Below are positions 43,634 to 53,222 of a DNA stretch of 64,000 bases, piece after piece. The stretch spans positions 1 to 64,000 of the forward strand of contig CAMBKF010000004.1 in the NCBI GenBank assembly GCA_945868085.1, read 5' to 3'. The notes beneath the pieces are model-generated. The model saw only the letters and a program-made list of their open reading frames with translations, ran no database searches and was not told the DNA's origin. The translations under genes were made by a program, and so were the position numbers. How positions within the stretch are numbered: the first letter of the stretch is position 1; every line of letters begins with the position of its first letter. Origin of the DNA: an uncultured Oscillibacter sp. GTDB taxonomy: Bacteria > Bacillota > Clostridia > Oscillospirales > Oscillospiraceae.

Positions 43634-44335
43634 TTAGTAATTCAAAAGGCCGGGGGCCAGATTCACGTTGAAAAACTGCTTGAAGATCACATACAGGGCA
43701 AGCACCACCGCAAAGGTGATGAGCGCGGATTTGGACAGGCGCTCGCAGCCCTTATTCTTCAGCGCCTTGCAGACGGTCGCGGCAAAGAGGATCGTCAGGG
43801 CGGCGATCAGCACCAGAGAGATGACGCCGTTGAACACGGTGGAGCCGAAGACCCCAGGCAGGGAGCCGACACGGGCCAGGCGCAGCAGCAGCTTGGTGAT
43901 ATAGCGCATGAGCAGGTAGGCGCCCGCTGTTACGGCCGTGGTGCCGATACAGCCCAAAACGCCCTGCTTCCAGCTGCGGGGAGAATCAATGGTAGTGTAT
44001 ATGTATTCCAGCAGGAAAAGAAGCACGACGGACATAAGAACAAAGCCGACGGGCTTGAGCAAAAACAGATATACAAGGGAAAGGCCCAGGGTGATAAGGA
44101 ACAGGATCACGGTGCCCTTTTCCTCATGCTTTCCATCAGGGCGCTCTTTGATCGTGATATAGAGGAAACCGGCAAACATGAAGACGGCCATGATCGTGGG
44201 CAGGATCTTTCCGCCGGGGTCGCCGCCCACGGCATCGGCCGCCAGGACAGTGTCCTCACTCATGCGGACATAGAGCAGATAAAGCGCTGAAAGGACGGTC
44301 ATTACCGCGGGAAAGGGCTTTATTCTTAATTTCAT
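43634..44335 (-). CDS. tctB: tripartite tricarboxylate transporter, small permease TctB
   Basis: 233 residues with about five or six hydrophobic segments (PAVMTVLSALYLLYVRMSED, LPTIMAVFMFAGFLYITI, GTVILFLITLGLSLVYLFLL). Its C-terminal half is longer than in the usual TctB of about 150-190 residues. I chose the second ATG (44335) because GAGG lies 9 nt upstream. It sits between tctC and tctA in the normal order C-B-A. Confidence 0.85.
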   Translation of the reverse strand: MKLRIKPFPAVMTVLSALYLLYVRMSEDTVLAADAVGGDPGGKILPTIMAVFMFAGFLYITIKERPDGKHEEKGTVILFLITLGLSLVYLFLLKPVGFVLMSVVLLFLLEYIYTTIDSPRSWKQGVLGCIGTTAVTAGAYLLMRYITKLLLRLARVGSLPGVFGSTVFNGVISLVLIAALTILFAATVCKALKNKGCERLSKSALITFAVVLALYVIFKQFFNVNLAPGLLNY

Positions 44336-44377
44336 AGTCATATACCTCGTGCTAATGTGATAGTGGGTCTGCGAAAA

Positions 44378-44409
44378 GGCTACCGGTCGATGTGCATCGA
44401 CCGGTAGCC
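44378..44409 (-). terminator. intercistronic stem-loop between tctC and tctB
   Basis: A perfect 15-bp stem (GGCTACCGGTCGATG / CATCGACCGGTAGCC) is followed by TTTTCG on the minus strand. It would raise the level of tctC mRNA over tctBA, as is usual for binding-protein genes. Confidence 0.8.
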
Positions 44410-44425
44410 GATCCTGTCTTATGGC

Positions 44426-45433
44426 TTACTTAGCGTACTCGCCGGCAGCAAGACCAGTGGCCTGGATGATGGGCTTCATGGTCTCGATCATATCGGAATT
44501 GAACTTTTCGAAATCGCCAAGCTTGGAGAACTGGGGCAGCAAACCATTTTCATTGAGGAAGCTCTGGAACTTGTCGGAATTAAAGGCAGCCTCGACGGTA
44601 TCCGCCAGCCACTGCTCCATCTCGGCAGGAGCGCCCTTGGTGCAGCAGATGCCTCTGAAGCAGCCGCCGGGCACGTTCAGATCGCCGTAGCCGGCCTCGG
44701 CCAGGGTGGGAACGGACTTGAACTCATCCAGCACGGAGTGATCCTGGCCCAGGAACACCAGGGGCTTGAGGCCGTCGGCATTGGCAAGGACCTCGGACTG
44801 GGAGAACACGCCGATGTCGCAGTGACCGCCCAGGACGGCGGGGATCAGCTCGGAGCTGCCGTTGAAGGCAACCACGTTGAAGGCATTGTCGCAGGCAATG
44901 TTCATACCGTAAGCGACCACGCCGGTGGTGGCGGTGGCGCCGGCGTTACCCAGAGTGACGGAGCCGGGATTGGCCTTGGCGGCCTTGATGACATCGTCCA
45001 GGGAGTTGTAGGGGGAGTCAGACTTCACAGCCAGCATGAAGGGCTCCAGGGACAGGCCCGCGATGAAGTCCAGGCCCTTATAACCGTCGGTATAGCCGGT
45101 CATGGTGCCGCAGACAACGTAAGTGCCGTACATGAGCAGGGTGTAGCCGTCCGCCTCGGCATCGATGACCTGGTTGGTGCCGATACCGGTGGAACCGCCG
45201 GTGACGTTCTCAACAATGATGTTCTGGAAGCCGGAAACTTCCTTCATGGCCTCCACCAGCTGACGGGCCTGGGTATCCGTGCCGCCGCCGGCGCCCTGGG
45301 GAACGATCAGGGTGATGGTCTTTTCGGGGTCGGGCGCAAAGTCTTTGCTGGTGCCGCCCTGCTCCTTCTGTCCGCAGGCACAGAGAGCGAGGACCATGCA
45401 CAGGGAGAGAACGATCGCTAGAATCTTTTTCAT
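44426..45433 (-). CDS. tctC: tripartite tricarboxylate transporter substrate-binding lipoprotein TctC
   Basis: 335 residues. Lipoprotein signal peptide (MKKILAIVLSLCMVLALCACGQ) with lipidated C20; the mature part matches the Bug/TctC family (TITLIVPQGAGGGTDTQARQLVEAM ... GNAGATATTGVVAYGMN). It captures substrate outside the membrane for TctAB. GGAGGAAAAACAG precedes ATG 45433. It follows lacI on the same strand, separated by 87 bp, so the transporter may be in the LacI regulon. Confidence 0.92.
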   Translation of the reverse strand: MKKILAIVLSLCMVLALCACGQKEQGGTSKDFAPDPEKTITLIVPQGAGGGTDTQARQLVEAMKEVSGFQNIIVENVTGGSTGIGTNQVIDAEADGYTLLMYGTYVVCGTMTGYTDGYKGLDFIAGLSLEPFMLAVKSDSPYNSLDDVIKAAKANPGSVTLGNAGATATTGVVAYGMNIACDNAFNVVAFNGSSELIPAVLGGHCDIGVFSQSEVLANADGLKPLVFLGQDHSVLDEFKSVPTLAEAGYGDLNVPGGCFRGICCTKGAPAEMEQWLADTVEAAFNSDKFQSFLNENGLLPQFSKLGDFEKFNSDMIETMKPIIQATGLAAGEYAK

Positions 45434-45520
45434 CTGTTTTTCCTCCATAATATTGATTTGTGTATCTATAAAACCCAGCCCACGGGGGAGCGGATCTTAT
45501 ACAAAGGGAAAGGGGCGGGA

Positions 45521-46582
45521 TCAGATGCTCAGATCCCACTGGCCCACGCCGCCGGTGTAATTCTCCACATTCTGGCGGAAGGCAATGCGCGACTCAATGA
45601 ACAGGCGGTCCTGGGGGGGCAGCCACCCATCGAGCACGTGGCGGCACAGGAGCTTGGTGGCCTGATAGCCCTGCTGATGGGGGTCCTGATAGATCAGCGC
45701 CTGGCACCAGCCCTCCTGCACCATCTGCGCCGTCTTGTCGCAGACGTCGTAGCCGACGACGGTGAGGGAGCGGCAGTCCATCCGCTTCAGGGCCTCCACA
45801 GTGCCGATGGTGGTGGAAAGGCCCGTGCAGAAGATGCCCCGCAGGTCCGGCGCCTGGGTCAGCAGATTCTGAATATTGCGCTCGGTAAGCTCAGGGTCCA
45901 GCTTGCAGTCGGGTGAGGAATAGATGGTCACGTCGGGATAGTTGTCGCGCACCACCTGGCAGAAGCCGTCAAACCGCTCGAAAAAGGGCATGGTGTGGTT
46001 GAAATTGCCCAGCACGGCAATGCCGCCGCTGCCGCCGATGAGCGTACCCAGCACATCGCCGGCCATGCGGCCGGACTGATAGGAGTTGCACCCCACATAG
46101 AACAGGCGCTTGCTGTTGGGCAGGTCATTATTAAAGGTGACCACGGGAACGCCCTTTTCGACGAATGCGTTGATATACTCGGCGCAGCCGGAGCCCAGGG
46201 GGTTGATGGCGATGCCGGCATAGCGGGAAATGTCCAAGCTCCCCAGCAGGTCCAGCTCCGACGAGGGGGTCATGGCATCAAAGAAAAGCTGCTCGATCTC
46301 GATGCCCGCGGAGGCCATTTTCCGGGCCGCCTTGTCGATCCCGTGGGCGATGCAGCTGTAAAACTCCTCGGGCTTGCGGGGATAGATCACCGCGATGCGG
46401 CGTTTGCCGCCCGACCGGGATGCGGAGACCTTGCGCTGATAGCCCAGCTGCTCAGCAGTTTCGAGGATCAGCCGCTTTGTCTCGGGATTGATCTCCGCAC
46501 GATCGTTCAGGGCCCGGTCCACCGTACCGATGGAGGTGCCGCAGGCCTCGGCGATCATAGTCATAGTAACACGTTTGCGCAT
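45521..46582 (-). CDS. LacI-family transcriptional regulator
   Basis: 353 residues. N-terminal HTH (TMTMIAEACGTSIGTVDRALNDRAEINPETKRLILETAEQLGYQ) and a periplasmic-binding-like effector domain (IAVIYPRKPEEFYSCIAHGIDKAARKM). It is divergent from the uxaC operon and upstream of tctCBA, so it likely controls both. Its own promoter is at 46633-46661. The effector is predicted to be a hexuronate or breakdown product. Confidence 0.92.
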   Translation of the reverse strand: MRKRVTMTMIAEACGTSIGTVDRALNDRAEINPETKRLILETAEQLGYQRKVSASRSGGKRRIAVIYPRKPEEFYSCIAHGIDKAARKMASAGIEIEQLFFDAMTPSSELDLLGSLDISRYAGIAINPLGSGCAEYINAFVEKGVPVVTFNNDLPNSKRLFYVGCNSYQSGRMAGDVLGTLIGGSGGIAVLGNFNHTMPFFERFDGFCQVVRDNYPDVTIYSSPDCKLDPELTERNIQNLLTQAPDLRGIFCTGLSTTIGTVEALKRMDCRSLTVVGYDVCDKTAQMVQEGWCQALIYQDPHQQGYQATKLLCRHVLDGWLPPQDRLFIESRIAFRQNVENYTGGVGQWDLSI

Positions 46583-46632
46583 AGCCGCCCTCCGTTAATT
46601 TCCGTGTGTTTTGTTGCGTTCTTGATGGGTTT

Positions 46633-46661
46633 ATTATAACCACTCCCTCGGCGTTTGTCTA
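46633..46661 (-). promoter_or_regulatory. lacI promoter
   Basis: Minus-strand TAGACA (46656-46661), 17 bp, TATAAT (46633-46638). Confidence 0.8.
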
Positions 46662-46728
46662 CATTTTTTTGAAAAAATGGCAAAAAATTTTCATTTAGAC
46701 ATTTTGAACAGAAAAAATAGGAACCATC

Positions 46729-46757
46729 TTGACAGGCGGCACAAATGAAAGTAAAAT
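46729..46757 (+). promoter_or_regulatory. uxaC operon promoter
   Basis: TTGACA (46729-46734), 17 bp, TAAAAT (46752-46757), 118 bp before the uxaC start. Confidence 0.8.
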
Positions 46758-46803
46758 GAACTGGAAATAGGCGTGGAAAGTTTCATCTGCACTTCACGTA
46801 AAT

Positions 46804-46819
46804 TTAACGTTAATTAACG
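46804..46819. promoter_or_regulatory. candidate LacI operator
   Basis: TTAACGTTAA (46804-46813) is a perfect palindrome followed by another TTAACG (46814-46819). It lies about 45 bp after the -10 box in the uxaC leader and is suited to a LacI-type repressor. Confidence 0.55.
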
Positions 46820-46874
46820 GATCCCGTGTGAAAGGCAAATGCGCTCTTCCCCCCAAATCTGCCGGAGGCGAATT

Positions 46875-48308
46875 ATGAAAAAGTTCAACGACAGCGAGTT
46901 TCTGCTCGGTTCAGGCACAGCCAGAACGCTCTATCACAGCTTTGCGGAAAACGCTCCGATCATCGACTACCACTGCCACATCGACCCCAAGGAGATCTAT
47001 GAGGACAAGCGCTACCCCAACATTGCGCAGCTTTGGCTCGGCGTGGGCGGTTCCAATTTTGGCGACCATTATAAATGGAGACTGATGCGCTCGTTCGGCG
47101 TGGAGGAAAAATACATCACCGGCACCGAACCCGACGAGCTCCGCTTCCAGAAATGGGTGGAGTGTCTGGAGCGGGCGGTGGGCAGCCCCCTGTACCACTG
47201 GAGCCACCTGGAGCTGAAGAAATACTTTGGCTTCGAGGGAGACCTGAACAGCGAAAACGCCGCCGAGGTCTATCGCATTTGCAATGAAAAGCTGGCCCAG
47301 GGCGGCCTTTCGGTGCGTGAAATTATCAGAATGAGCGGGGTGAAGCTCATCTGCACCACCGACGACCCCGCCGATTCCCTCCAGTGGCACCGGCTGCTCC
47401 GGGAGGACGAGAGCTTCGACGTGCAGGTGCTGCCCGCCATGCGGCCCGACAAAGCAAAGAACATCGAAAAAGACACCTTTATTCCCTATCTTGCGCAGCT
47501 TGGCGCAGCCAGCGGCGTCTCCATCGACAGCTTTGCGGCCCTGAAGGAGGCCCTGATCCGCCGGATGGACTATTTTGCCTACCTGGGCTGCCGGGTATCC
47601 GACCACGCCCTGGAGTACATTTCCTGCGCGCCGGCCAGTGAGGAGGAGATCGAGGACATTTTTGCCCGCCGCCTGCGGGGCGAGGTCCCCAGCGCCCAGG
47701 AGTGTGAAAAATACCACTGCGCGTTCCTGCTCTTCTTGGGCCGGGAGTACAGCCGGCGCGGATGGGTCATGCAGCTGCATTACGGGGCGAAGCGGGATGT
47801 GAACTCCCGGATGTTCTACGCCCACGGCGCCGACACCGGCTATGACTGCATCGGCTCCGGCGCACCCATGGCCCAGCTGGCCGATTTCCTTGACCTGCTG
47901 GAGCGCACCGGCCAGCTGCCGAAGACCATCCTCTACTCCCTGAACCCCACCGACAACGCGGCCATCGACTCCATCATCGGCTGCTTCCAGAATTCCGATG
48001 CCTGCTCGAAGCTGCAGCACGGCGCCGCCTGGTGGTTCAACGACCACATTGACGGGATGACCGCGCAGATGAAGTCCCTGGCAAACCTGGGGAACCTGGC
48101 GAGCTTTGTGGGGATGCTGACGGATTCGCGCAGCTTCCTCTCCTACACCCGGCACGACTACTTCCGCCGGCTGCTGTGCAACATGCTGGGCGACTGGGTG
48201 GAGCGCGGCCTCTATCCCGCCCGGATGGCGACTCTGGGCAGCATCGTGAAGGACATCAGCTACAACAACGCCGTGCGGTACTTCGACTTTGACCTGAAGG
48301 AGATATGA
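46875..48308 (+). CDS. uxaC: uronate isomerase
   Basis: 477 residues. It isomerises D-galacturonate to tagaturonate (or glucuronate to fructuronate), the first cytoplasmic step. The amidohydrolase-like metal motif is DYHCHIDP (H33, H35); other marks are RLMRSFGVEEKYI and WWFNDHIDGM. I chose ATG 46875, which has GGAGG upstream; the frame extends to 46839. It starts the rightward five-gene pathway operon and overlaps the next frame by 4 bp. Confidence 0.95.
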   Translation: MKKFNDSEFLLGSGTARTLYHSFAENAPIIDYHCHIDPKEIYEDKRYPNIAQLWLGVGGSNFGDHYKWRLMRSFGVEEKYITGTEPDELRFQKWVECLERAVGSPLYHWSHLELKKYFGFEGDLNSENAAEVYRICNEKLAQGGLSVREIIRMSGVKLICTTDDPADSLQWHRLLREDESFDVQVLPAMRPDKAKNIEKDTFIPYLAQLGAASGVSIDSFAALKEALIRRMDYFAYLGCRVSDHALEYISCAPASEEEIEDIFARRLRGEVPSAQECEKYHCAFLLFLGREYSRRGWVMQLHYGAKRDVNSRMFYAHGADTGYDCIGSGAPMAQLADFLDLLERTGQLPKTILYSLNPTDNAAIDSIIGCFQNSDACSKLQHGAAWWFNDHIDGMTAQMKSLANLGNLASFVGMLTDSRSFLSYTRHDYFRRLLCNMLGDWVERGLYPARMATLGSIVKDISYNNAVRYFDFDLKEI

Positions 48309-48364
48309 CGGCACGGCCTTCTCCGGTGCGGCGCGCCGGGGAGGGCAGAAAACGGGGGATCAAA

Positions 48365-49849
48365 TTGGAACGATTGAATTATCAGACATTGCAGGCGCTG
48401 GACTACCGGGGCTACCTGCTCCGCCAGGCGCCCGAGCGGGTGCTCCAGTTTGGCGAGGGCGGCTTCCTGCGGGCTTTCGCGGATCACTTTATTGACATCA
48501 TGAACGAAAAATGCGGCTTTGACGGGAAGATCCTCGTGTCGCAGCCCCGAGGCGGGCACCCGGAGGTCACGGAGCGTTTTGCCGCGCAGGATGGGCTATA
48601 CACCCTGGTGCTGCGGGGGCGCGAAAACGGGCAGAAAAAGAGCATCACCCGGGTGATCTCCAGCATCTCCCGCTGCCTGGACCCCCAAAGCGACTGGGAG
48701 GCCCTCCTGGACGCCGCGGCCAATCCGGCCCTGCGGTTCATCCTCTCCAACACCACGGAGGCGGGCATCGTCTTTGACCCCTCCTGCCGGATGCAGGACG
48801 CTCCGCCGGCCTCTTACCCGGCCAAGCTGGCCGCCTTTCTCCTGCGGCGCTACCAGCTGGGCCTGCCCGGATTCTGGATCCTGCCGTGCGAGCTGAACGA
48901 CGACAACGGCGGCCTGCTCTGCCGCTGCCTGGAGCAGTATTTCGATTTCTGGCAGCTGGGGGCGGATTTCCGCCACTGGTTCGCCCGGGAAAACCACATC
49001 TGCTCCACGCTGGTGGACCGGATCGTCACCGGCTATCCCCGGGGGGAGGCGCAGGAGCTCTGCCGCGGCTTCGGCTATGAGGACGAGCTCATGGACGCCG
49101 GGGAGGTGTTCGCCTTTTGGGTCATCGAGGCGCCCCAGACGCTGCAGGAGGAACTGCCGTTTGAAAAAGCGGGCCTGCCCATCCTCATTACGGACGACCA
49201 CCGGCCCTACAAGCAGCGCAAGGTGCGCATCCTGAACGGCGCGCACACGACCATGGCCCTGGGCGCGTATCTCGCGGGCAAGGACATCGTCCGCGCCTGC
49301 ATGGAGGATGAGGTCATCCACAGCTTTATGAACCGGGCCATCTACGACGAGATCATCCCGACGCTGGACCTGCCCGCCCAGGAGCTCACCGGCTTTGCCG
49401 CCGCCGTGAGCGAGCGCTTCAACAACCCCTACATTGACCATTCCCTGCTGGCCATCGCCCTCAACTCCACCGCCAAGTGGCAGGCAAGAGTGCTGCCCAG
49501 CGTGCGTGAATACCAGCGCCGCGCCGGAAAGCTGCCGGCCTGCCTGGTCATGTCCTTTGCCCTGTACGCCGCCTTCTATCACAACGCAAAGGAGCGGGGC
49601 GAGGGATGTCTCGTCGGGTACAGGGGCGCAGACCGCTATGAGGTCCGGGACGAGGCGTGGTGCCTGGACTTTTTCTACGATCACCGAAATGACAGCGCCC
49701 CGGAGCTGATCCACGCGCTGGTACACAATGAGCGCATGTGGGGCGAAAGCCTTGCGCAGCTGGAGGGATTTGAAGACGCCGCCGCCCGGGCCCTGGCCGA
49801 CATAGAGGAAAAGGGCGCTTACGAAGCCATGAGGGAGTGTCTGAAATGA
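48365..49849 (+). CDS. uxaB: tagaturonate reductase (mannitol dehydrogenase family)
   Basis: About 494 residues. It reduces tagaturonate to altronate with NADH. The Rossmann region is VLQFGEGGFLRAFADHFIDIMNE; the C-terminal domain has KVRILNGAHTTMALGAYLAG. I prefer the TTG at 48365 (MERLNYQTL start, GGGGG upstream), which matches the family N-terminus; an ATG at 48305 overlapping the uxaC stop would add 20 residues. The pairing with altronate dehydratase supports UxaB rather than UxuB. Confidence 0.9.
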   Translation: MERLNYQTLQALDYRGYLLRQAPERVLQFGEGGFLRAFADHFIDIMNEKCGFDGKILVSQPRGGHPEVTERFAAQDGLYTLVLRGRENGQKKSITRVISSISRCLDPQSDWEALLDAAANPALRFILSNTTEAGIVFDPSCRMQDAPPASYPAKLAAFLLRRYQLGLPGFWILPCELNDDNGGLLCRCLEQYFDFWQLGADFRHWFARENHICSTLVDRIVTGYPRGEAQELCRGFGYEDELMDAGEVFAFWVIEAPQTLQEELPFEKAGLPILITDDHRPYKQRKVRILNGAHTTMALGAYLAGKDIVRACMEDEVIHSFMNRAIYDEIIPTLDLPAQELTGFAAAVSERFNNPYIDHSLLAIALNSTAKWQARVLPSVREYQRRAGKLPACLVMSFALYAAFYHNAKERGEGCLVGYRGADRYEVRDEAWCLDFFYDHRNDSAPELIHALVHNERMWGESLAQLEGFEDAAARALADIEEKGAYEAMRECLK

Positions 49850-51300
49850 AGCTGATACAGATCGATCCCCAGGACAATGTGGCCGTTGCCGTGGAGGCTC
49901 TGGCCCCGGGCGAGGAGGGCGCCGCCCAGGCGATCCCGGCGGGGCACAAAATGGCCCTGTGCGACATTCCCGAAAACGGGAGGATCATTAAATACGGCTG
50001 CACCATCGGCCGGGCCAGCGTTCCCATCCGGGCCGGCCAATGGGTACACACCCACAACGTCACCACCTGTCTCACTGAGCAAAGCGAGGCCCGCTATGGC
50101 CACGTGGTCTATCCGCTGCCGCAGGTGCAGGCGCGGACCTTTGAAGGGTATCTGCGGCCCGATGGCCGCGCCGGCATCCGCAATGAGCTGTGGATCCTGC
50201 CCACGGTCGGGTGCGTCAACGGCATCGCCGAGCAGCTGGCCGGGAGCAATCAGCACCTGGTGGGCGGCAGCGTGGAGGGGCTATACGCCTTCACCCACCC
50301 CTTTGGATGCAGCCAGACCGGCGACGACCACGCCCAGACCCGGCGGCTGCTGGCCGCGCTGGCGCGGCATCCCAACGCCGGCGGCGTGCTGGTGCTGGGC
50401 CTGGGATGTGAAAATCTGACCATGGAGCAGTTCAAGGCGGAGCTGGGCAGCTGGGATGACCGGCGCATCAAGTTCCTGGTCTGCCAGGAGGCAGAGGACG
50501 AGCTGGCCGCCGGAAGCGCGCTGCTGCGCGAACTGGCGGACTATGCCGCCTCCTTTACCCGGCAGACTCTGCCGGCGGCGAAGCTGGTGGCCGGCATGAA
50601 GTGCGGCGGCTCGGACGGGCTGTCCGGCATCACGGCGAACCCGGCCGTGGGGCGGTTTTCCGACCGGCTGGTGGCCATGGGCGGCAGCACGGTGCTCACG
50701 GAGGTGCCGGAGATGTTCGGCGCGGAGCCGATCCTGTTCGGCAAATGCGCCGACGAGGCGGTCTATAAAAAAGCGGCCGCCATGATCGACGGCTTCAAGC
50801 ATTACTTCACTGTCCACGGGCAGGCCGTATATGAAAACCCCAGCCCGGGCAACAAGGCCGGTGGCATCACCACCCTGGAGGACAAGTCCTGCGGCTGCGT
50901 GCAGAAGGGCGGCCACGCGCAGATCGTGGACGTGCTGCCCTATACCGGCAGCGTATCCAGACCCGGGGTGAATCTCCTCTGCGGGCCGGGCAACGACCTG
51001 GTCAGCGCCACGGCCCTGGCCGCCGCCGGCGCCCAGCTCATCCTCTTTACGACCGGCCGCGGCACGCCCTTCGGCGCCCCGGTGCCTACCATCAAGATCT
51101 CCAGCAACACGCCGCTCTTTGAGAAAAAGCGGAACTGGATCGATTTTGACGCCGGCACCGCCGTGAGTGGCGAGAACCTGGACAGCATCGGCGACCGGCT
51201 GCTGGACGCGGTGCTGGCGGTGGCCTCCGGCAGGCAGACCCGGGCCGAGGAGCACGGGTGCCGTGGCATTGCCATCTTCAAGGGCGGAGTCGTGCTGTAA
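49846..51300 (+). CDS. uxaA: altronate dehydratase
   Basis: 484 residues. It dehydrates altronate to 2-keto-3-deoxygluconate. It has the N-terminal SAF-like domain (about 1-90, with MALCDIPENGRIIKYG and VHTHNV) and the large C-terminal domain (FHPFGCSQTGDDH-like HPFGCSQTGDDHAQT, GLGCEN, MKCGGSDGLSGITANPAVG, GGITTLEDKSCGC) with conserved Cys typical of the iron-dependent UxaA/GarD family. The ATG overlaps the uxaB stop (ATGA). Confidence 0.93.
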   Translation: MKLIQIDPQDNVAVAVEALAPGEEGAAQAIPAGHKMALCDIPENGRIIKYGCTIGRASVPIRAGQWVHTHNVTTCLTEQSEARYGHVVYPLPQVQARTFEGYLRPDGRAGIRNELWILPTVGCVNGIAEQLAGSNQHLVGGSVEGLYAFTHPFGCSQTGDDHAQTRRLLAALARHPNAGGVLVLGLGCENLTMEQFKAELGSWDDRRIKFLVCQEAEDELAAGSALLRELADYAASFTRQTLPAAKLVAGMKCGGSDGLSGITANPAVGRFSDRLVAMGGSTVLTEVPEMFGAEPILFGKCADEAVYKKAAAMIDGFKHYFTVHGQAVYENPSPGNKAGGITTLEDKSCGCVQKGGHAQIVDVLPYTGSVSRPGVNLLCGPGNDLVSATALAAAGAQLILFTTGRGTPFGAPVPTIKISSNTPLFEKKRNWIDFDAGTAVSGENLDSIGDRLLDAVLAVASGRQTRAEEHGCRGIAIFKGGVVL

Positions 51301-51336
51301 CGGCATACGGATATTTCAGACAAGGAAGGTACAAAA

Positions 51337-52365
51337 ATGAAACGGATCATTACATTCGGTGAGATCATGATGCGCCTGAATCCGGAGGGCTACCTCCGCT
51401 TTGTGCAGGCAGACAGATTTGAGGCATCCTACGCCGGGGGTGAGGCCAACGTGGCCGTCTCCTTGGCCAACTACGGCATGGACGCCGCCTTTGTCAGCAA
51501 GGTCCCCGCCCACGAGATCGGCCAGTGCGCCGTCAACGAGCTGCGCCGCTACGGGGTGGACACCTCCCTGATGCTGCGGGGCGGTGCGCGGCTGGGCATT
51601 TATTTCTGCGAAAAGGGCGCCTCCCAGCGCCCCAGCAAGGTTATTTATGACCGCGCAGGCTCCTCCATCGCAACGGCCGAGGCATCGGAGTTCGACTGGG
51701 ACAAGATCTTCGCCGGCGCCGACTGGTTCCACTGGACCGGCATCACCCCGGCCCTGGGCGGCCAGCTGCCCGAGGCCTGTCTGGCCGCCTGCAAGGCCGC
51801 CAGGGAAAAGGGCCTGACCGTTTCCTGCGACCTGAACTACCGCAAAAAGCTCTGGACGCGCCAGGAGGCCGGCGAATGCATGGCCAGGCTCCTGCCCTAT
51901 GTGGACGTGTGCATCGCCAACGAGGAGGACGCCAAGGACGTGTTCGGTATCGAGGCGAAGAACACCGACATCGACTCCGGCAAGCTGGACCGGGAGGGCT
52001 ACATCAGCGTGGCGCAGCAGCTGGCCGCGCGTTTCGGCTGCAAAAAGGTGGCCATCACCCTGCGCGGCTCCCTCTCGGCATCGGACAACGACTGGGCCGG
52101 CATGCTCTACGACGCCGCCACGGACAAAGCGGTATTCTCCAAGACCTACCGCATGCACATCGTGGACCGCGTGGGCGGCGGCGACAGCTTCGGCGGCGGG
52201 CTGATCTACTCCCTGCTGGCCGGGAAGGACGACCAGCAGGCCATCGACTTCGCGGTGGCGGCCTCCTGCCTCAAGCACGCCGTGGAGCACGACTTCAACC
52301 ACATGAGCGCCGCCGAAGTCGAAGCCCTTGCCGCAGGCAACGGCTCCGGCCGCGTGCAGCGCTGA
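51337..52365 (+). CDS. kdgK: PfkB-family sugar kinase, 2-keto-3-deoxygluconate kinase
   Basis: 342 residues. It is a ribokinase-fold enzyme with the N-terminal YAGGEANVAVSLANYGMDAAFVSKV motif and the C-terminal DRVGGGDSFGGGLIY motif holding the catalytic Asp. By its place between uxaA and eda it should phosphorylate KDG to KDPG. AAGGAAGGTACAAAA precedes the start; 36 bp separates it from uxaA. Confidence 0.92.
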   Translation: MKRIITFGEIMMRLNPEGYLRFVQADRFEASYAGGEANVAVSLANYGMDAAFVSKVPAHEIGQCAVNELRRYGVDTSLMLRGGARLGIYFCEKGASQRPSKVIYDRAGSSIATAEASEFDWDKIFAGADWFHWTGITPALGGQLPEACLAACKAAREKGLTVSCDLNYRKKLWTRQEAGECMARLLPYVDVCIANEEDAKDVFGIEAKNTDIDSGKLDREGYISVAQQLAARFGCKKVAITLRGSLSASDNDWAGMLYDAATDKAVFSKTYRMHIVDRVGGGDSFGGGLIYSLLAGKDDQQAIDFAVAASCLKHAVEHDFNHMSAAEVEALAAGNGSGRVQR

Positions 52366-52379
52366 GGAGGGAATGCAGA

Positions 52380-53009
52380 ATGACAGCATTAGACAGACTT
52401 CATAAAGCCGCCGTGGTACCAGTGGTTGTACTGGACGACGCGGCGGACGCGGTACCCACCGCCAAAGCCCTGCTGGCAGGCGGCGTGGACGTGATGGAGA
52501 TCACCTTCCGCACGGCGGCGGCTGCCGAGTCCATCGAGGCGGTGGCCAGGGAGTGCCCCGAGATGTTCGTGGGCGCCGGCACGGTCATTACCCTGGATCA
52601 GTGCAGGGACGCCGTGGCCCGGGGCGCGAAATTCATCGTGTCCCCCGGCTTTAACAAGGAGGTCGTCACCTGGTGCATCGCCCACGACATCGGGGTGACC
52701 CCCGGCTGCGTGACGCCCACCGAGATCATGGAGGCCATGGCCTGCGGGCTCAAGGTCGTGAAGTTCTTCCCCGCCAACGTCTACGGCGGACTGACGGCCA
52801 TGAAGGCCCTCTCCGGCCCCTTCGGCGGCGTGAAGTTCATCCCCACCGGCGGGGTGAATGAAAAGAACCTGGGCGAGTACCTCTCCGTCCCATTCATCCA
52901 CGCCGTGGGCGGCAGCTGGCTGTGCGCCAAGGCGGATATCGCCGCGCACAATTTTGAGAAGATCACCGCCCTGTGCCGGGAGGCCCGGCAGATCGCCGGC
53001 CGCTCCTGA
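52380..53009 (+). CDS. eda: KDPG / 4-hydroxy-2-oxoglutarate aldolase
   Basis: 209 residues, typical length. It splits KDPG into pyruvate and glyceraldehyde 3-phosphate. Catalytic residues are the Schiff-base Lys 128 in VVKFFPAN and Glu 40 in MEITFRT; TPGCVTPTEI and PTGGVN are further marks. GGAGGGAATGCAGA precedes ATG 52380. The frame is open far upstream inside kdgK, but that part is a shadow. It ends the operon, with a strong terminator following. Confidence 0.95.
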   Translation: MTALDRLHKAAVVPVVVLDDAADAVPTAKALLAGGVDVMEITFRTAAAAESIEAVARECPEMFVGAGTVITLDQCRDAVARGAKFIVSPGFNKEVVTWCIAHDIGVTPGCVTPTEIMEAMACGLKVVKFFPANVYGGLTAMKALSGPFGGVKFIPTGGVNEKNLGEYLSVPFIHAVGGSWLCAKADIAAHNFEKITALCREARQIAGRS

Positions 53010-53029
53010 GTCGGAAATTTATAGGCAGA

Positions 53030-53072
53030 AAGGCCGCCGCAGTCCCCCGTTCGGGACTGCGGCGGCCTTTTT
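53030..53072 (+). terminator. terminator of the uxa-kdgK-eda operon
   Basis: GC-rich stem AGGCCGCCGCAGTCCC / GGGACTGCGGCGGCCT followed by TTTTT. Confidence 0.95.
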
Positions 53073-53222
53073 TGCATCACCGGGCAGGCAAGCGCGGCAA
53101 ATACTAACCACTGGTTAATGGAAATGCGAAACGTCCCGCCGTACAATATTTATAATGCAGGGCTTTTTCACCACCGACGAAAGGGCAAAGCAGCAGGAAT
53201 CTGAAAGCAAGGGGATGTTTTT

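Noticed and set aside
46911..48314. 467-codon open frame on the minus strand
   Set aside because: Antisense to uxaC, which has a full set of family motifs.
51876..52379. N-terminal extension of the KDPG aldolase frame
   Set aside because: It lies within kdgK in another frame; the aldolase starts at 52380 with its own ribosome site.
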